Shown here one piece after another: positions 62,847 to 64,000 of a stretch of 64,000 bases of DNA (position 1 is the stretch's first letter; each line of letters opens with the position of its first letter). The notes beneath the pieces are model-generated. The model searched no databases. It was not told the origin of the DNA and saw only the letters and a program-made list of their open reading frames with translations. The position numbers were made by a program, and so were the translations under genes. This DNA comes from Dyadobacter endophyticus. GTDB lineage: Bacteria; Bacteroidota; Bacteroidia; Cytophagales; Spirosomataceae. The stretch is taken from the NCBI RefSeq assembly GCF_014641595.1, contig NZ_BMIA01000001.1, positions 1,550,001 through 1,614,000 of the forward strand. The letters are read 5' to 3'.

Positions 62847-64000
62847 ATGTTGTTCAATAGTTTTGAGTTTCTCACACTAACCATAGCATCGTTTGCTATC
62901 TACTACTTATCCATTTTCAGGCGTTACCAGGTACAGATTCTCATAGTGGCGAGCCTTATATTCTACGGATATGCCAATCCGAAGTTGCTGTTACTATTTC
63001 TGTTTTCCGTCCTGATCAATGTCATATCAAGTTACAGCGTAGTATACGGAAAGCGCAGCACTCAAAAAACTGTATTGACGATTGGAGTTATTTTTAACCT
63101 TTCCATACTTGCGTTTTTTAAATACAGTCCGCTGATCGGCAGCACTTTTTTTAATGCAGGTAATGGAATAGGCGCATTCCTGATTCAGATACCGCTGCCT
63201 ATTGGAATTTCATTCTTTACATTCGAGGGGATAACCCTGTTAGTGGATGCATATCGGGGAAGGGATGAAGCCAAGTCAGAAAACTTAGTGATACCATCCC
63301 TGGGAACACATGCAATGCATACAACTTTCTTCGTCGCATTCTTTCCCCATTTGATCGCCGGTCCCATTCTGAAGGCGCATCATTTTCTGCCGCAAATCAA
63401 GGAGAAGTTTTTTAAGGATATTCCGTGGGAGTTTTGTTATCGCAATCTGGTTACCGGATACTTTCTCAAAATGGTGATAGCGGATCAATTAAGTCAGCAT
63501 ACTTTTTGGATCCAATACCCCTATTTCGAGGTGAAATCGTCAATTGAACTGATTGTTTTACTGTTTGGTTACTCGATACAAATCTTTGCTGATTTTGCAG
63601 GCTATTCTCTCATCGCGTTGGGTATAGCTGGCTTGTTTGGCTATAAGCTGGAAAAAAACTTTGATTTTCCCTACATCTCGACGTCTTTCTCTGAGTTCTG
63701 GCGCCGGTGGCATATTTCATTGTCGACTTTTTTGAAAGAGTATCTGTATATACCGCTTGGTGGTAACAGACGTGGGCCTTTTCGTACCTATTTGAACCTG
63801 TTTGTTACTATGCTGCTGGGGGGGCTTTGGCATGGAGCCGCGTGGAGCTATGCTATCTGGGGAGCATTTCATGGATGCGCGCTGGCAATAGAGCGCTTTG
63901 TTAAGGATCATGGAAAGCAGAAAGATAAAGCGATGCCGGTTTTTATGAACATATTATCCGGCCTCCTGGTCTTTATGTTTGTCACCTTTGCATGGCTGTT
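62847..64000 (+). CDS. MBOAT family O-acyltransferase (AlgI/DltB-like), N-terminal part
   Basis: The frame opens with ATG at 62847 and stays open to the window end (384 codons so far). The product is a polytopic membrane protein with the MBOAT signatures FWRRWHISLSTFLKEYLYIPLGGN (H289) and GGLWHGAAWSYAIWGAFHG, where H329 is the invariant catalytic histidine; PIGISFFTFEGITLLVDAYRG is also typical. Such proteins acetylate exported polysaccharides, usually with a partner SGNH/AlgX-like protein, which would lie beyond the window edge. Base composition is lower in G and C than the core genes. Confidence 0.9.
   Translation, partial: MLFNSFEFLTLTIASFAIYYLSIFRRYQVQILIVASLIFYGYANPKLLLLFLFSVLINVISSYSVVYGKRSTQKTVLTIGVIFNLSILAFFKYSPLIGSTFFNAGNGIGAFLIQIPLPIGISFFTFEGITLLVDAYRGRDEAKSENLVIPSLGTHAMHTTFFVAFFPHLIAGPILKAHHFLPQIKEKFFKDIPWEFCYRNLVTGYFLKMVIADQLSQHTFWIQYPYFEVKSSIELIVLLFGYSIQIFADFAGYSLIALGIAGLFGYKLEKNFDFPYISTSFSEFWRRWHISLSTFLKEYLYIPLGGNRRGPFRTYLNLFVTMLLGGLWHGAAWSYAIWGAFHGCALAIERFVKDHGKQKDKAMPVFMNILSGLLVFMFVTFAWL

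Noticed and set aside
1-64000. CRISPR array, prophage, insertion sequence, tRNA or rRNA
   Set aside because: No regularly spaced direct repeats, transposase motifs, phage structural genes or tRNA cloverleaf ends were seen.

Overview
The window comes from a Bacteroidota chromosome, most likely order Cytophagales and Dyadobacter-like. That assignment is an inference from gene content: three SusC/SusD outer-membrane uptake pairs, a Crp-like short regulator, LytS/LytR signalling, a fused trehalose synthase/phosphatase, several Tat-type lipoprotein/enzyme signals, and promoters of the TAnnTTTG type where a promoter can be read. No rRNA, tRNA, insertion sequence, prophage or CRISPR array was seen. 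DNA gyrase subunit A (gyrA) marks the region as core chromosome.

Layout. 1-845 (minus): start of a TonB-dependent receptor with a strongly folded leader. 1544-4486 (plus): envelope redox genes (TlpA-like thioredoxin, DsbD-alpha-like domain, diheme peroxidase). 4603-10794 (plus): TetR regulator plus tripartite RND efflux operon; a shared operator sequence lies before the regulator and before the pump. 10873-13493 (minus): small membrane protein and a LytTR response regulator/LytS histidine kinase pair separated by repeat-like DNA. 14122-34336 (plus): a 20 kb sugar-acid locus: SusC/SusD, mannonate-dehydratase-like enzyme, LacI regulator, a second enolase-superfamily enzyme, galactonate dehydratase, a second SusC/SusD, a PQQ dehydrogenase with an internal cytochrome c domain, 2-keto-3-deoxygalactonate kinase, KDPGal aldolase, an MFS sugar-acid permease and a GNAT enzyme. 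34333-43000: assorted small genes, an HxlR/SDR divergent pair with its operator, a trehalose synthase/phosphatase fusion and several hypotheticals. 43225-47587 (minus): GntP-type permease, Rid-family protein, PLP-dependent D-threonine aldolase/D-serine dehydratase family enzyme and M19 dipeptidase, read as a D-amino-acid utilisation locus. 47870-52030 (plus): gyrA and a TPR protein. 52477-62274 (minus): third SusC/SusD pair, a membrane-anchored heme-binding propeller protein and two tandem Tat-exported hydroxypyruvate-isomerase-like proteins. 62847-64000 (plus): start of an MBOAT (AlgI-like) O-acyltransferase.

How the genes fit together. The sugar-acid locus holds most steps of the De Ley-Doudoroff route: an aldose is oxidised by the PQQ enzyme, aldonates are dehydrated by enolase-superfamily enzymes, and the 2-keto-3-deoxy acid is phosphorylated (DgoK) and cleaved (DgoA). 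Unusually, all three dehydratase-type enzymes carry N-terminal twin-arginine-like signals, which suggests dehydration outside the cytoplasm before import by the MFS permease. A palindrome TTAANCGNTTAA, of the kind bound by LacI proteins, occurs four times: twice before the first SusC operon, once before the second enolase operon and once before the distant third SusC gene, suggesting one LacI regulon across loci.

Limits. All functional names come from reading translated sequence and remembered family motifs; no database search was run.
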